64,000 bases of DNA from Akanthomyces muscarius (taxonomy: Eukaryota; Ascomycota; Sordariomycetes; Hypocreales; Cordycipitaceae), in the NCBI RefSeq assembly GCF_028009165.1, contig NC_079246.1:1240001-1304000 (forward strand), given 5' to 3'. The position numbers and the translations under genes were made by a program. Below the pieces are notes generated by a model that saw only the letters and a program-made list of their open reading frames with translations, did no database searches and was not told the origin of the DNA. Shown here piece by piece: positions 10,719 through 21,676 of the stretch (position 1 is the first letter of the stretch; each line of letters begins with the position of its first letter).

Positions 10719-11184
10719 ATCGCTGCGCTGCCCGCACAAACTTGTAATTTCCTGGTGGCCTGCTTTCTCGACCACCATAGGACCATTTCCGGTATCTGCA
10801 TCTTACATCCTCGGTTGGGAACGGTTTTCTTTTGTTTTGTCGCGACGGTGTTGACGAGTCCCCCCTTTCTTTTATTTAACATCTTTGCGGGGGAGCATGG
10901 GGAGAATTTTTCTCCTATCCAGTGCACAACTATCTTAAACTGTTGCATTCCATCACATTGCTGAACATCATTCCAAGAACCCAAGTCAGAGTGATAGAAA
11001 AAAAGTGCCTGTCGTGTTGTATGTGATGAAGAATCTATGCTACGAGCTACTTACCATGCAGCCAATGGCCGCCCTTTCCCCCCTGCAATATGCCAGTAAT
11101 ACTTGTACATGGTCGTCAAAATAAAGAAGCTGGTTTTATGATACAATTCGTCCCCCTTTTATCCACCTCCCATTCCCGCTGCCC
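10719..11184. other. Convergent 3' intergenic
   Basis: Spacer between eaf3 and the convergent mitochondrial L30 gene. T-rich and A-rich patches fit 3' UTRs. Nothing else was seen. Confidence 0.45.
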
Positions 11185-11457
11185 TCATTGCCGCAGTCGC
11201 TCCGCCGCTCTGCTCTCCACGTAGAACCCGGCGTCGGGCGTGCGCTCCGCCGACACCTCCTTCTTGCTCAGCGCCGTCTCGACCTCGGCCACGCGCACCA
11301 GCTCCTTGACCTTGAAGATCATGCCCGCAAACTGCGGCTCCGCCGGGTGGAAGACGGTCTGCATGCGCCGCCGCAGGCCCAGCGCCGCGAGGACGCCGCG
11401 CGTGCGCTCCGGCAGGCCGATGGCGCTTCTGTGGAGGGTGATGCGAAAGAAGGACAT
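11185..11457 (-). CDS. mrpl33: Mitochondrial large-subunit ribosomal protein uL30m
   Basis: A single exon of 90 residues. [20 protein letters not shown] followed by [13 protein letters not shown] is the L30 ferredoxin-like fold signature (beta strand, then the conserved R-S-x-IGxP and KxxxLxxLGLxxR pattern). The C-terminal extension ([19 protein letters not shown]) is typical of the mitochondrial form. It would be a component of the mitoribosome large subunit. The very short basic N-terminus itself could act as targeting sequence. Confidence 0.9.
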   Translation of the reverse strand: MSFFRITLHRSAIGLPERTRGVLAALGLRRRMQTVFHPAEPQFAGMIFKVKELVRVAEVETALSKKEVSAERTPDAGFYVESRAAERLRQ

Positions 11458-12266
11458 TTTGCTTTCCCTGCTCGGTCGTCGGTCTTGTGTGTGGTGCGTG
11501 TAGTTTGTCGAATGTTTGGCTGAGTAGGATTCGTTGGAACTTTTTTTTGGGTTCTCTCCCGGCCGTGATGTCTCGGGGTTCGGTCGATAAACTTTAATGG
11601 GGCTTCGACTCGGGATGAAAGGCTTGTGAGTCGATTTGTATGGGCACGGTAATTGTTTATTGGCCGTATGTACTTGTGCAGGCGCAATTGTTGCTCTTCA
11701 TGTTTGGCGATCTTGCGACTTGGAGCTTTGGGGGCAGACGACAAAAATTGAGTCACGTGCCTTGGTGATAGTGGCTTACCCGGCAGAACGCGATCCTTTG
11801 CGCAAACGACCATTGTCTGCCTAGTCAGACAGAAAATAACTTAAAGCAGATGTCTGCTACAAATTTCGTCATTGTTGTATATTGCAGCCACACGGACCGT
11901 TCCAATTCTAGATGCTGCCGTGTTGCGTCCTTCGCGCAGCATGGGGAAAGGTCCTGACACCCGCAGCACTCCATGCGTGAACGCTCGTCTCCAGATGCCT
12001 AGCTGGGCCTTAGTTTGATCGTCTCTTCACTCATAATGGACAAAAGCACGTGCAATACAACAGAAAATTTGACAAAGATTGAATTAATTACATGTCTATT
12101 GCGGCTCAACGGCAAAGCATGGCCGGCGCGTTGCAGCGTGCCGCCACGAGCCTTTCTCCTGTACAGTATTCTACCGTTTCCCTCCTTTATCTCATCACTT
12201 CCAATCATCAATAGTAACTCGAAACAAAAAGCAATGGGACGCTCGTGAAATTTAATCGTCATTTCC
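11458..12266. other. Intergenic upstream of mrpl33 / downstream of acl1
   Basis: About 800 bp. The part next to mrpl33 is its promoter and leader; the part at 12000-12266 is AT-rich and fits the acl1 3' UTR. No gene was recognised. Confidence 0.45.
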
Positions 12267-14304
12267 TTACATCTGCACCTCGACTCTGCCCTCAGCGCCA
12301 GGCCGGCCTTCGCGGAGGTTGGGGAGGAGGTAGGTAATATCGTCCCAGGGGTGACGGTACAGACCAGTGCGCAGTCTCTTCTGGTCGAGATAGTGGGCAA
12401 TAAGACCAATGGAGCGACCGAGAACAAAGAGACCGTTGAGGACACCCATGCCGAGGTAGTCCTCAGCCTCCTCGGGAGAAAAGGCACCGCAGTTGCGGAG
12501 CAGGTCAACGAAGCAGACGGCAATGCAGCCGTCGACGTTAAGGATCAGGTTGTCCTTCTTGGAGGTGGTGACGGTCTCGACAGCCAGGGCGTAGTCGAGG
12601 AGCTTGTGGCTGGGGAACTTGGCAAGGACGTACTCCTTGACAAGCTCGACACGCAGATCAGGGTTGTTGCGGGACTTGACACGGTGACCAATACCGGGGA
12701 TGAGCTTGTTGGCCTTGCGCATGCTGTCAACAAACTCACGGGGGCTCAGGTTCTTGTCAAAAGCCTTGGTGAACTCTTCAGCGGCTCCGTCGAGGGCACC
12801 ACCGAAGCGGGAGCCAATGGTAAGGAGACCAGAGACGAGGGCACTGATCAGGTCCTTGCCAGCACGGGTGGTGATAATGGTGTTCATGGCACCAGAGACG
12901 GCAGGACCGTGATCGGCAGTAAGCATAAGAACCATCTCGAGGAACTTGGAGGCGTAGTCGGGGAGTCTGCGGCGGAACCAGAGCAGAGACATGACACCAC
13001 CGATACCAATGTCCTCCCTGAAGACGTCGGAGATGGGCATACCGGCGTAGAGAAGCTCCTGACCACGGTCATCGGAAATGGTGGAGATGAAGGCAGCGGG
13101 CTTACGGATAAGACCAAGCTCCTGGGCCCAAGAGTAGTCAATGGGGATCTTGGGGACAACGGGCTCGGCTTGGGGTTGAATGGTGCCCTCCTTGACGAGC
13201 TTCTGGTAGAGCTCAGCGAGAACGGCGGGCATGTCCTCAAAGGTGTTGGGGACGTGGAAGCCAGCCTCCTTCATGGACTTGTTCTTGGTGGCGGCAGTCT
13301 CGAGCAGAGAGTTGGCGAGGGCACCAGCGTGACCGAACTGGACCTCGGTCTTGAACATGCTGGCGCAGGTACCGATGGCCCAAGCGACGATGGGCTTGGT
13401 GATGATGCCCTTCTTGACGGCATCAATGACCTTGTACTCCTCCACACCACCGACCTCACCGAGCAGGACGAGAATCTTGCAGGCGGGATCGGCCTGGTAG
13501 CGGAGCAGATGGTCGATGAAGGTGGTGCCGGGGTAACGATCACCACCGATGGCAATACCCTCGTAGACGCCATCTGTGTTTTGCGCAATGATGTTGTTGA
13601 GTTCGTTGGACATACCACCAGACTTGGAGACGTAGCCGACGGAGCCCTTGCGGTAGAGCTTGGAAGCGACAATGTTGTCCATCATACCACCAGTGTTACC
13701 GATCTTGAAGCTGCCGGGCTTGATACCACCGACGGTGGCGGGGCCGATAATGGTGACGCCCTTCTTCTTGGCGGCGTGGGCAATCTCACGAGCGCGCTGT
13801 GCGAAGCCGACTGTTAGCTGATGGTACATTTTGGGAAACGCTTGGGGAGAAACCTACGCGCTCGGGGACACCCTCGGCAATAATGGCAATGGTCTTGATC
13901 TGGGGGTACTGCATCAGCTCCATGGTGGAGCTGTAGACGGAACGAGACGAGGCAAAGTTGACAACAACGTCGACGTCGGGGTGCTTGGACATGGCCTTCT
14001 CGGTCTGCTGGTAAACGGGCAGCAGAGTCTCGGAGGTGCCCCAGTACATCTTGCTGACGAACTGACCACCAAAGGTGTAGATGATGCCGGCGACGGAGGG
14101 GGTCTTGCGCTTGCAGATGAAGTCAAAGTCAAGCATGCCCTGGACAGCTCGGGGCTGCAGACCGTAAACGAAGCATCGGGTCTTGTCGTGGAAGAGAGCG
14201 TGCTCGGGGAGCGGGCTGAGGGGCCGGCTGGGAGCAGCGAAGCGCTGGATCTTGTCGTTGGCAGAGAGGCTGGCGCCGCTGCCGGTGGTGGTGCCCTGGG
14301 CCAT
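12267..14304 (-). CDS. acl1: ATP-citrate lyase, subunit Acl1 (CoA-binding / citrate-synthase-like subunit)
   Basis: Exons 14304-13858 and 13796-12267 (intron GTAGGT..CGCACAG) give 658 residues. With Acl2 it forms the cytosolic enzyme that turns citrate, CoA and ATP into acetyl-CoA and oxaloacetate. Seen: a succinyl-CoA-synthetase-alpha-like CoA-binding region ([20 protein letters not shown]), the phosphohistidine loop [10 protein letters not shown] (His about residue 305), and a C-terminal citrate-synthase-like domain ([43 protein letters not shown]). Length fits the fungal two-subunit form. It is transcribed away from acl2, whose start codon is 3.5 kb off, the usual neighbour arrangement in Sordariomycetes. 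A shared regulatory region is likely. Confidence 0.97.
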
Positions 14305-14884
14305 TGTGAAGGAGGCTTTGTGTATGTTGCGTGTGGTAAGTGGAAATAGAGCCGTTCAAGGCCAAAGGCGGGCGAATTGAAGCTGTTGAGGGACGCGACT
14401 CGAGTGGTGAGCAAACGGACGAGGCGGGTTCCGACCAGGAAACTTTTTTGCCGGGTTTAGCAGCTGACAAGGGAGAAGCTGTTAATAGCTGAGCTTGGAA
14501 GGGACAAGATGGCAGAAAGACAAGATGAAGCTTGCCAATGGCGAAGATGGGAAAGGATGAGATGGAGGAAAAGAAGAAGAGGTGTGAGAGAAAGATTAGG
14601 AGATGGAGGAAGCTGGCGGAGGATAGCGAGGACAGCTTCTGGGTGCTGGTTCAACAGGTCGGACCAGGCCTTTGCTGGGAGTGTTTGCCGCAAGAGCACA
14701 CCCACCGAGAGTCGCCATGCAGCGGGCAGCCCACCTTGGGGAGCAGCGACAGCCCACCAAAGAGGCCGACGAGGGTCACCAAAAAAAGGGAGTGGAGCCG
14801 GGACCTTGTAGCGGATCCCTGCCGGCGCCGCTGGGTGTGAGAAGGGGACGAGGGAAAAGAGTGAGAGGGCTTGGAGAGGAGGTA

Positions 14885-14897
14885 CAAGTACCGGTAC
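14885..14897. promoter_or_regulatory. Palindromic element CAAGTACCGGTAC, copy 1 (acl1 side)
   Basis: A 13-bp string with the perfect 10-bp palindrome GTACCGGTAC lies about 580 bp upstream of the acl1 start. The identical 13-mer occurs on the acl2 side. A role as a shared control site is inference. Confidence 0.35.
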
Positions 14898-15083
14898 GAG
14901 ATGCAGCTTGCCAGTACGAGCACGATAGCGGTGCAGAGTCCTGTGGGCTGAAGATGGTGCGTTGCAGCGGGCCAGGGAGTGCGAGATGATGGGCGCTTTA
15001 GACTTGGGCTGGGTGGGGCTCGACGGAAACAGCGGTATAACCCACTGCAAGTTGCAGGCTCACAGGATGCTCACAGTGCTGTC

Positions 15084-15127
15084 TCTGACAGGCAGCTTGT
15101 GCTGTATCTGACAGGCAGCTTGTGCTG
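15084..15127. repeat. Tandem duplication, 23-bp period
   Basis: Two identical 21-bp copies start at 15084 and 15107 (core CTGACAGGCAGCTTGTGCTG), separated by 2 bp. It lies in the acl1-acl2 intergenic region and looks like a recent slippage duplication. Confidence 0.8.
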
Positions 15128-17104
15128 AGGGCTAAAACCCAAAAACAGAATAAGAATAAAAGAAATCATCAAACCTACTGGGCTGACTGTGCTCACTATT
15201 GGATGAGCATGAGCAGCAGAACCATCTATTTTCTGCCATAAGTTGGTGCTGGCTCGTCTCCCATCCAGATGGCATCTACATGCATGTAAACCCAGCCAGA
15301 TGAGCGGTGTCGGTGTATGTCGGTGTCGCTCGAGCGACTGCGGCTGTGTTCCAGTTGGGGCAGCCTTTTTTCCCTCCGTCTCCTCTTGTTTCGCAGGCAA
15401 GTTGAGGCTAATAAAAACCTTCTGGATCTGTTGAATTGCAGCCACGCGGTGTGTGGGCAGCTAGCAGCAGAGATGGCTTGCTGTTGGAAGACCCTTGTCC
15501 CGCCGCGCTAGTACCGAGTTTGGCGTAGTGGGGGGGATGAGCAGTTGTCTGCAGGAGCAGCAACAGCAACAGCCACCTTGTTGGTGGGCTACCGGACTGG
15601 CAAGCTGCCAAAAGACAGGCACGGAAGTAGGCTATTCACCTGTTGTGGCGCCGTTGTCGGGGATGCAAAGCTGGATACCTCTTTTGCCCAAAATACCGTG
15701 TATCCGCAATGCGAACAAGAAGCTCTCGCACCCGGGTTTCAGTGCCAATGCTTCAAACCGGCATTCATAAACCTCCAAGCCCTGGAGTACCCTGTTTCCG
15801 TCTCGCTCGGCTCCCCGCTGCCCTGCTGATGTTCCCGATGCACAGCATGCCATGCCCCGTGTAAGCCGCTTCTCCAACGGCTTGCTTCAGTCGCAGCGCC
15901 TGTGCCTGGACTGGGCGGCACTAGCGCGTAAGCTTCATCGCCAGAGCCTGCCCAAAAAGGCATTCTTTCTGCCGTGTACCAGTAAGAACGTGGCTATTGG
16001 GTGCTGATGTCTGTAAGAGCTGCACCCGGCCGAATTTTGGGCCAAAGCAGCTCGTGATGGCTTCTTGGCTTACACGCCATTTTGATGTGCACCGCAGCGA
16101 GGTTTGCAGCGACGCATCCACCAATATCGGCTGTGGACTTTGTAGCTCGTTTCCGTCCATGATAGCGATAAGCCCATGATACAGACCCGTGGCAACGGCG
16201 CAGATGTCTAATAATGCTTCCGGCCTGCCATAAATATACTGATCAAGTATCATTTATTCTCGCAGAAAGACACTCGCTCATTTTCGCCGCGCCTGTCAGA
16301 ATGGTCGCGACTAGCAAACAGCGCCCAATGCCTGTGGATGATGGCGCTGACATGGGCTGGGCTGCAGATGCCGTTTGAGCCGCTGACCAAAGACGTCACA
16401 GGCAAGTCTGGGGTATTCTCAGCCTGGTGTTGACAATACCACCAAGAAGAAAGAAAATAGAACCAAATAGAATCCGCGAGGGCTCTGACATGTACAGGTA
16501 ATACGGCGCTGGAAATTCATTTCGAGCACCGCCGCTCGTGTCGCATCCGTATCCACCCCCTATTCGTTTTCGCTTGTGGTTCGAGATCTCTTTTGCCGCC
16601 CCAGCTACCAGTAGATAGGTAGACACTGGCTGGTAGTGTTCGTTTGGGCTGGCAGGACCCTCCGTGCCAGGAGTGCGAAATCGGGAAATTGATTTTTTCT
16701 TTGGTTCAATTTGTTGGTGGAACCAGTTTTCAGTCGACTGCGAATCTCGGCGGCCTCGGGGGATTGCGCTGTACGACATTCTGCCATGTTCCACCAGTGC
16801 CCCCCCAACAGCACGCAAATCTCGAGTAATCCTCCCATCCGTGGCGTCTTCAGCTGCTCTTACACCAGAGCGGCGCTCATGGCACGGAGTCAGAGTCTCG
16901 CCGCCATCTGTAAATGGGCAGCACCAGAGTGACAGTGTACTGGTATCAGCAGCAGGCTGATACAGGGGACCTGGCACCTGGGTGGCCTGGCCGTGCTGGC
17001 CTGGCACTGGGTCGGAAAAGGTGCCGGCCATCACTGCGGAGCCCACCAGGTACACTTCTAGCGCTGATCCACTTGGCTTCTCAACCGCTGGGGAGATGCT
17101 CGCC

Positions 17105-17117
17105 CAAGTACCGGTAC
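17105..17117. promoter_or_regulatory. Palindromic element CAAGTACCGGTAC, copy 2 (acl2 side)
   Basis: Second copy of the 13-bp element found at 14885-14897, here about 700 bp upstream of the acl2 start and 480 bp upstream of its probable 5'-UTR intron. Confidence 0.35.
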
Positions 17118-17820
17118 ATGCCCCAAAGCTTTTTTCTTTGGTGCGATACGGCCTGCACCCACTGGCAGCAGCCCGTCTGTCGTCACTGCCGCTACCGCCA
17201 AGCTGCCCCTCTGCTGGGCTGACCGCCCCGACGTGCGTGGGCGAGGCCAGCAGCCTGTGGGCGCAGTGGCTTTCCGCTGCCCGCCGAGTCCCTGAAAGCT
17301 CCCCCAAAATGGTCCCCCAAAAGCCCAGAGACGGCCCTGGTCGCCCCTCTCGGACAGCTGCACGCTGGAGCTTCCTCCCCAAATTTTTGTCCATCGCCTC
17401 GCTGCTTGCCCGCCCGCCTCTTTTCTGCCACCATCCTGCATCTCATCACTCTTCCCTTCCACCTCTTCGCCGATTGACTCTTTTTGCGCTTCACAATCTT
17501 CTTCCCGCCGACCTTGATTCGTGCAGTTACAGACAGCCATTTTTAATATCCCAGCTCTTCATTTCTGCGCTGCAGGTTCATTCCACCACTGCTGGTAAGT
17601 TTGTCGCTCTGCACATGGTGAGCTTCGGTTGCTGCTGTGGTGTCGTGCTGGGTAACTTCCAAGTTGCTATTGTCCGGCGCCAATCGCTTCGTTGCACACG
17701 CGCTCGCTTTCTGGAACCCTTTACTGACTCGTCCCAGATTCAACTCGACCCTTTCGAATCAAGACCGCTTCTCTCCGCCTTTTCTCACCTACCACCTAAC
17801 CACCACACACACCTCTCACA

Positions 17821-19727
17821 ATGTCCGCCAAGTCGATCTTCGAGGCCGACGGCAAGGCCATCCTCAACTACCACCTCACCCGCGCTCCCGCGATCAAGCC
17901 CAGCCCGCTTGCTCAGCCTACCAAGCACAACGCCCCGGCTAGACTTGCTTCTCTGCACTTCCCCGAGGACGCCAACGTCGAGGACGTCCTCAACCAGGCC
18001 GAGGTCACCTTCCCTTGGCTCCTCCAGGACGGCGCCAAGTTCGTCGCAAAGCCCGATCAGCTCATCAAGCGTCGTGGCAAGAGCGGTCTCCTCGCCCTCA
18101 ACAAGACCTGGCCCGAGGCCAAGGCCTGGGTTGCCGAGCGTGCTGGCAAGGAGCAAAAGGTAGAGCACACCAGCGGTGTCCTCAGACAATTTCTTGTCGA
18201 GCCTTTCGTTCCTCACCCCCAAGATACCGAGTACTACATCAACATCAACTCTGTCCGCGATGTAAGTTTTGTCGTCTTTTGCGTTTGTTTAGCCGTTTGC
18301 AGCTTGCTCGACTTATTCAGCCGTTGTCGTTTGCTGTGCCCATCATGGCAGTGGGATTGGCGCTGTTAACGTGCCGAGAACGCAACAATGTGGTGAATGC
18401 AACTGGGAATGTTTCGTCCTTGTCTACCTGGATGCAGACTCCTGCTATATAGTCCACAGCTATCGGCTGATGAGATTTTATGTGGGCTTCCCTTTTTGGT
18501 GTGGTGCCGCTCGTAACGTTCAACCGCCACGGGCGAACGGATGTCACGATGAAGAGGGTCCAGGTCTGCACGACCACCCCTGTCTCGATGAACCACGGCT
18601 CGACCCGAAACCCACAAACGGCGTACCTGCATTGGCCTCGGATCTCTATTTTTATTTTAAGAAACATGGCTTGTGCTAACTGCTTTTGTTCTCCTCTCTA
18701 GGGCGACTGGATTCTCTTCACCCACGAAGGTGGTGTCGATGTTGGTGATGTCGACGAGAAGGCCGAGAAGATTCTGATCCCCGTTGATCTTGCCGAGTTC
18801 CCTTCACACCAGGAGCTTGCTGCTACCCTTCTCAAGAAGGTTCCTCAGGGTGTCCACAATGTCCTCGTTGACTTCATCATGCGCCTCTACGCCGTCTACG
18901 TCGACTGCCAGTTCACATACCTTGAGATCAACCCCCTGGTCGTTATCCCCAACGCGGAAAAGACCTCTGCTGAAGTCCACTTCCTTGATCTTGCTGCCAA
19001 GCTCGACCAAACGGCCGATTTTGAGTGCGGTGTCAAGTGGGCTATTGCCCGCTCTCCCGCTGCTCTCGGCCTGACCAACGTTGCTGCTGGTGCCGACAAG
19101 ATCAGCATCGATGCTGGCCCCCCCATGGAGTTCCCTGCTCCTTTCGGTCGTGAGCTCACCAAGGAGGAGGCTTACATTGCCGACCTCGATGCCAAGACTG
19201 GTGCTTCTCTAAAACTTACTGTCCTCAACCCCTCCGGCCGCATCTGGACTCTGGTTGCTGGTGGTGGTGCTTCCGTCGTCTACGCCGACGCCATTGCCTC
19301 GTCTGGCTTTGCCGACGAGCTCGCCAACTATGGTGAATACTCCGGTGCTCCCACCGAGTCCCAGACCTACCACTACGCCCGCACCGTCCTCGACCTTATG
19401 CTTCGCGCCCCTCTGTCTGACAAGGGCAAGGTTCTCTTCATCGGTGGCGGTATTGCCAACTTCACCAACGTCGCCAGCACTTTCAAGGGTGTCATTCGCG
19501 CGCTCCGCGACTTTGCTCCCCGTCTCATTGAGCACAAGGTCAAGATCTGGGTCCGCCGTGCCGGTCCCAACTACCAGGAGGGTCTCAAGAACATGAAGGC
19601 TGCTACTCAGGAGCTCGGCCTTGACGCCAAGATCTTTGGCCCCGAGATGCACGTCTCTGGTATTGTTCCTCTCGCCCTTGTTCCCGGCAAGTGGGAGAGC
19701 GGCAATGTTGAGGAGTTCAAGGCTTAA
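17821..19727 (+). CDS. acl2: ATP-citrate lyase, subunit Acl2 (ATP-grasp / citrate-binding subunit)
   Basis: Exons 17821-18261 and 18702-19727 give 488 residues. The N-terminal ATP-grasp part ([19 protein letters not shown], then [18 protein letters not shown]) resembles the beta subunit of succinyl-CoA synthetase. [10 protein letters not shown] is the conserved nucleotide/metal-binding loop. The C-terminal part ([19 protein letters not shown], then [16 protein letters not shown]) matches the citrate-binding domain. Length fits fungal Acl2. The single coding intron is 440 nt, long for this window, with good GTAAGT and CTCTCTAG ends. A probable non-coding first exon is spliced through the 17595-17737 intron. 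Acl2 is inactive alone and pairs with Acl1 in the cytosol. Confidence 0.97.
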
Positions 19728-20044
19728 AAGTCTTGCCGGTAATGACGGAAGAAAATAAGACGATGAAGCCCAGGCTGCGCCTGCTGCTTTTATCAAATGT
19801 TGTATTTTGCAAGCTAGACCACTATGAAGGCTAGGAGTTTTGACCTTGACATACTGGATGATGCAAGCTGGAGAAGACTTATGTAAATGATTCTGCGTTG
19901 CAGAAGATGAGTATAACCGTAATAGACATTGCATGATGATTTAACATTACAATTCGGCCCGTTGAGTGACGTGAGGTGACGTGACATGCTGGTCAAACTT
20001 GGACGCGCTTAAATGGTAGCCAGTTATCAGCATCTGATAACTGG
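19728..20044. other. Convergent 3' intergenic with hairpin
   Basis: A 317 bp spacer between the ends of acl2 and the F-box-like gene. Its right end carries one arm of the perfect inverted repeat listed at 20015-20049. Confidence 0.5.
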
Positions 20045-20049
20045 CTACC
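20015..20049. repeat. Perfect inverted repeat, 16-bp arms, 3-nt loop
   Basis: GGTAGCCAGTTATCAG at 20015-20030 is followed by CAT and then the exact reverse complement at 20034-20049. The second arm overlaps the TAG stop (20045-20047) of the minus-strand F-box-like gene. A transcript from either strand would fold into a 16-bp hairpin. Confidence 0.9.
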
Positions 20050-21676
20050 GACGTTGCGCCAAGGCCTCGTTGAGCTTGTTGAACGCACCTAGCTCGGCCT
20101 TGTAAACTTCTGGGTCGCTGGACGGCGGCTCCAAGCCCAATTCGTCGTCATCTATAGTATCTCGATAATCCTTTTGCCTGTAGGCATCGTAGTAATGCTT
20201 GACAGGACCCTCAACCTCATCCGGGTGCACATCTGGCTCCAAAAACTGCGAGGGCCCGATGCCCTCATGGTAGCCCAGGTAGCGCCTCGCCAGGAACCGC
20301 GAGACGTTGTAGTTTCTCTGGCTGAACGCCTTGCCCTGCTCAACATGTTAGCCGCGAACTTTTGTCATTTTTTTCTTCACCATTGGGGACGGGGGTAAGG
20401 TAGGGTTGTTGCAGCGTACGTTTTGCCAGGCCCCTCTGGTGAAGACAAACGTCTTGAGCGACGGCAAGCCCTCCCGGAGCCGGTCAAAGACGGCATCCCA
20501 GCGCAGCCGTGACGCCAGCATGAGCTTGCGGCGCTCCTCGGAGGCGTCGGGATCTGTCTTGATGAGATGGAGCCTCTCTGGGTACACGGGCGGCAGGTGC
20601 CGCGGGAGCGCCGTGTACACGAGCAGGTGGCTCATGATGGGGCAGTCGTCGAGCGCGAGGCGCTCCAGCCGCGGGAACGTGGTCGGGCTCGCGAGCCAGT
20701 CGAGCTGTGACTCGTACCCGAGGACGTAGTTGCCCAGCGCCAGGGCTCTGAGGTAGGGAAACACGAGCCGGTGTGCTGCGTCGGAGTCTGGGTCGGCACC
20801 ACCACCACCACCGCCGCCACCACCCTGCCAAAACGGCACAGCGCCAAAGTAATTATCGCAGTAGAGCGTCAAGGCGGCAAGGCTCGGGGCGGCAGGGCGC
20901 AGCCAGGTGTCGGTAAAGGCGGGCCAGAACTTGACAATGGCCGGCATGGAGAGGCCGTTTTCGGGCGAGGCCTCGTCGACCTCGGTGGCGACGCTGACGT
21001 GAAGCTTCTCCAGGCCCGTCAACACCTCGCCGAAGCACGGCTTGTTTGTAAACCTTTTGTCGACGACATTTTGCAGATTCTCGACGGACAACGAGCGGAT
21101 GCGCCGCCCCTTTGGCAGATCAGCCATGGCCTCAAACACCGCCGTCAGAATCTCGCGCCGCTGCTCCATGGTGTCACTCCCCCGAAAGTCATAGTACCAA
21201 GCCGCATCGTCGTAATCCTCATGGCCGGCGTCATCCAGCCCGCACTGCGGCGAAAACCGCACGTACACCTCGTCGACGTTGGCAAACTCGCCTAGCCGCG
21301 CGACCGCGGCGTGCCACTCGTCCGTGAGATCCGTAAGCTCCGCCTCGCCGCCCCCGGTCCAGATGGTGCAGTGGTCCTGCCGCTCAAACTCCGACTCGAA
21401 GACGGCGCGGCGGACGAGCGAGCGCAGGTCGGAGGAGGACGGGCCGTCGAGGAGCGCGTGCCACCCGGCGATGGAGTCGTCGGCGGGTCGCAGCCTGATG
21501 CTCCGGAAGAGCAGTGGTGTCGCGGCAGCGGAGAGCCGCGAGCAGGTGAGGCGCAGGCTGCCGAGGATGGTGGCCCGGGTAACGCCTGTGTAGGGGTCAA
21601 CGTCTGCCGTGGCGGCGCTCGCGGCGACGATGAGGGTGAGGAGCTCGGTGGAGAGCGACAAGAGGCCGACCTGCAT
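20045..21676 (-). CDS. F-box-like protein with Gly-run, fungal family of unknown target
   Basis: Exons 21676-20420 and 20335-20045 (intron GTACGC..GGCTAACATGTTGAGCAG) give 515 residues. The N-terminus (LSLSTELLTLIVAASA, then LGSLRLTCSRLSAAATPLLFRSIRL) follows the F-box pattern of an L-P/S-x-E-L-L helix followed by LRLTCSRL. The rest has scattered leucine-rich stretches, such as LVFPYLRALALGNYVLG and FPRLERLALDDCPI, as in LRR-type substrate-binding parts. A run of nine Gly sits at about residues 280-290. F-box proteins act as substrate adaptors of SCF ubiquitin ligases through Skp1. The substrate is unknown, and the F-box match is moderate. The stop codon lies inside a perfect hairpin. Confidence 0.75.

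Larger units (their letters stand above)
14305..17820. promoter_or_regulatory. Long divergent intergenic region between acl1 and acl2
   Basis: This 3.5 kb lies between two divergent start codons and contains no gene I can support. It holds a 13-bp palindromic element repeated once (see 14885-14897 and 17105-17117), a tandem 23-bp duplication at 15084-15127, and GC-rich stretches. A probable acl2 5'-UTR intron lies at 17595-17737 (GTAAGT..CTGACTCGTCCCAG). The arrangement suggests a bidirectional promoter for the two enzyme subunits. A long minus-strand open frame at 16396-17394 has no recognisable protein features. Confidence 0.55.

Noticed and set aside
12351..13817. 488-codon plus-strand frame opposite acl1
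   Set aside because: It is an antisense shadow of the highly biased acl1 codons. The Gly/Val/Asp-rich product has no features.
14457..15050. 197-codon minus-strand frame upstream of acl1
   Set aside because: It is Ser/Leu/Pro-rich with no family features and lies in the acl1 promoter; the matching opposite frames are equally open.
16396..17394. 332-codon minus-strand open frame in the acl1-acl2 intergenic region
   Set aside because: No domain, signal or repeat is visible, composition is irregular, and the region is GC-rich, where long chance frames are common. It overlaps probable acl2 promoter and leader sequence.
16982..18163. 393-codon plus-strand frame overlapping the acl2 start
   Set aside because: Its 3' half is acl2 exon 1 in a wrong frame; the 5' half is promoter.
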